Source: CAYLLN01 sp964384375
GTDB taxonomy: Bacteria > Planctomycetota > Planctomycetia > Pirellulales > Pirellulaceae
Assembly: GCA_964384375.1 (NCBI GenBank)
Contig: CAYLLN010000009.1
Location: 1 to 64,000, forward strand
DNA: 64,000 nucleotides
Direction of reading: 5' to 3'
Under the pieces are notes generated by a model. That model saw only the letters and a list, made by a program, of their open reading frames with translations, had not been told where the DNA came from and did no database searches. Made by a program: the position numbers and the translations under genes. Positions within the stretch are counted from its first letter, which is position 1. Each line of letters begins with the position of its first letter. Shown in pieces: positions 63,553-64,000 of the stretch.

Positions 63553-64000
63553 ATGACCGCTGTTGCCGAGAAAACACCCATCCAAAAGCAGCTGATTCGC
63601 GTCGGCCACAGCCCCGACCCGGACGACGCTTTCATGTTCTACGCCCTGGCCAAGGATGAACTGGACACCGGCCGCTTCCGCTTCGAGCACGAGCTGGTCG
63701 ATATCGAGACGCTTAACCGCCGAGCCTTCGCGGGCGAACTCGAGCTGACGGCCCTCAGCCTGCACGCGTACGCCTACCTGTCCGACAAGTACCTGCTCTG
63801 CACCTGTGGAGCGAGCATGGGGGACAACTACGGCCCCATGGTCGTCACCCGCGAGGCCGCAACGATCGACGCCCTCCGCGGCAAGACGATCGCTGTGCCG
63901 GGGACACTGACCACGGCGTTCCTCGCGCTGTCGATGTGCATTGGGAAGGATGCGTTCAAGCACGTCGTCGTCCCTTTCGATCAAATTCTCGATGTCGTTG
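63553..64000 (+). CDS. MqnA/MqnD-family protein (MqnD-like), truncated by window end
   Basis: The reading frame stays open to the last base, so at least 149 residues are present. GHSPDPDDAFMFYAL (about residues 18-32) resembles the SPCPNDTFxFxAL start of MqnD (1,4-dihydroxy-6-naphthoate synthase) of the futalosine menaquinone route, followed by TALSLHAYAYLSDKYLL, SMGDNYGPMVV and LRGKTIAVPGTLTTAFLAL, all typical for the periplasmic-binding fold of MqnA/MqnD. The ATG follows an AGGAG with a five-base spacer. MqnD-like is the best fit; the close relative MqnA is not excluded. Confidence 0.82.
   Translation, partial: MTAVAEKTPIQKQLIRVGHSPDPDDAFMFYALAKDELDTGRFRFEHELVDIETLNRRAFAGELELTALSLHAYAYLSDKYLLCTCGASMGDNYGPMVVTREAATIDALRGKTIAVPGTLTTAFLALSMCIGKDAFKHVVVPFDQILDVV

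Overview
The window is GC-rich, densely packed chromosomal DNA from a planctomycete, most likely of the Pirellulales/Pirellulaceae type. The support is gene content: a DUF1559 protein with a prepilin-like N-terminus, a Tat-exported DUF1501 protein, a giant SGNH/dehydrogenase/cupredoxin/cytochrome c fusion of the PVC type, a sulfatase, a CxxCH multiheme TPR protein, PQQ-propeller and CHAT/TPR secreted proteins, and a planctomycete-style ECF sigma factor. No phage, plasmid, CRISPR or rRNA was seen. One 10-N assembly gap lies at 18136-18145.

Layout. 1-52: 5' part of a tRNA-Phe on the minus strand. 0.26-8.4 kb (minus): a carbon/energy-storage run of GH13 amylase-like enzyme, membrane protein, GH63 glucosidase, small protein, PPK2 polyphosphate kinase, DUF3303 protein and ATP-dependent PEP carboxykinase. 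8.7-10.4 kb (minus): a translationally coupled pair of archaeal-type glycerol-1-phosphate dehydrogenase and a HAD phosphatase. 10.5-15.6 kb (plus): phosphofructokinase, LOG-family protein, beta-CASP metallo-nuclease and an AspT/YidE-type transporter. 15.7-19.2 kb (minus): zinc peptidase with an unknown partner, and a SulP permease split only by the assembly gap. 19.4-25.3 kb (plus): secreted proteins, a DUF1559/lipoprotein pair and an M20 peptidase. 25.9-27.8 kb: two tandem purine nucleoside phosphorylases, converging on ftsK. 30.8-42.9 kb: a His-rich lipoprotein, alginate-lyase-like protein, the 1672-residue fusion, a sulfatase, gamma-glutamyltransferase and a DUF3500 protein. 43.0-47.0 kb (minus): hemL and hemB separated by an AAA ATPase and a REP-associated tyrosine transposase (RAYT). 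47.2-49.6 kb: DUF1501 and an AT-richer nuclease-like gene. 49.7-54.9 kb (minus): PQQ-propeller, DUF2071 and CHAT/TPR proteins. 55.1-60.2 kb (plus): beta-propeller protein, octaheme cytochrome/TPR protein and di-heme peroxidase. 60.3-63.2 kb (minus): lipoprotein, Fpg-type glycosylase, methyltransferase, ECF sigma factor. 63.6 kb to the end: an MqnD-like gene cut by the window edge.

Functional themes are glycan and polyphosphate turnover with gluconeogenesis/glycolysis at the left, c-type cytochrome and copper redox proteins with secreted hydrolases at the right, and tetrapyrrole synthesis (hemL, hemB) that could supply heme for them.

The most unusual signal is a set of several families of short palindromic repeats between 25 and 62 kb. 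One copy is read in-frame inside the octaheme cytochrome gene, one set forms the leader of the second PNP, and an inverted pair sits next to the RAYT gene. Other points of note are the G1P dehydrogenase-phosphatase pair, the divergent base-specificity residue in the tandem PNPs, and several enzymes lacking an expected active-site residue (CHAT histidine, alginate-lyase histidine, RAYT tyrosine).
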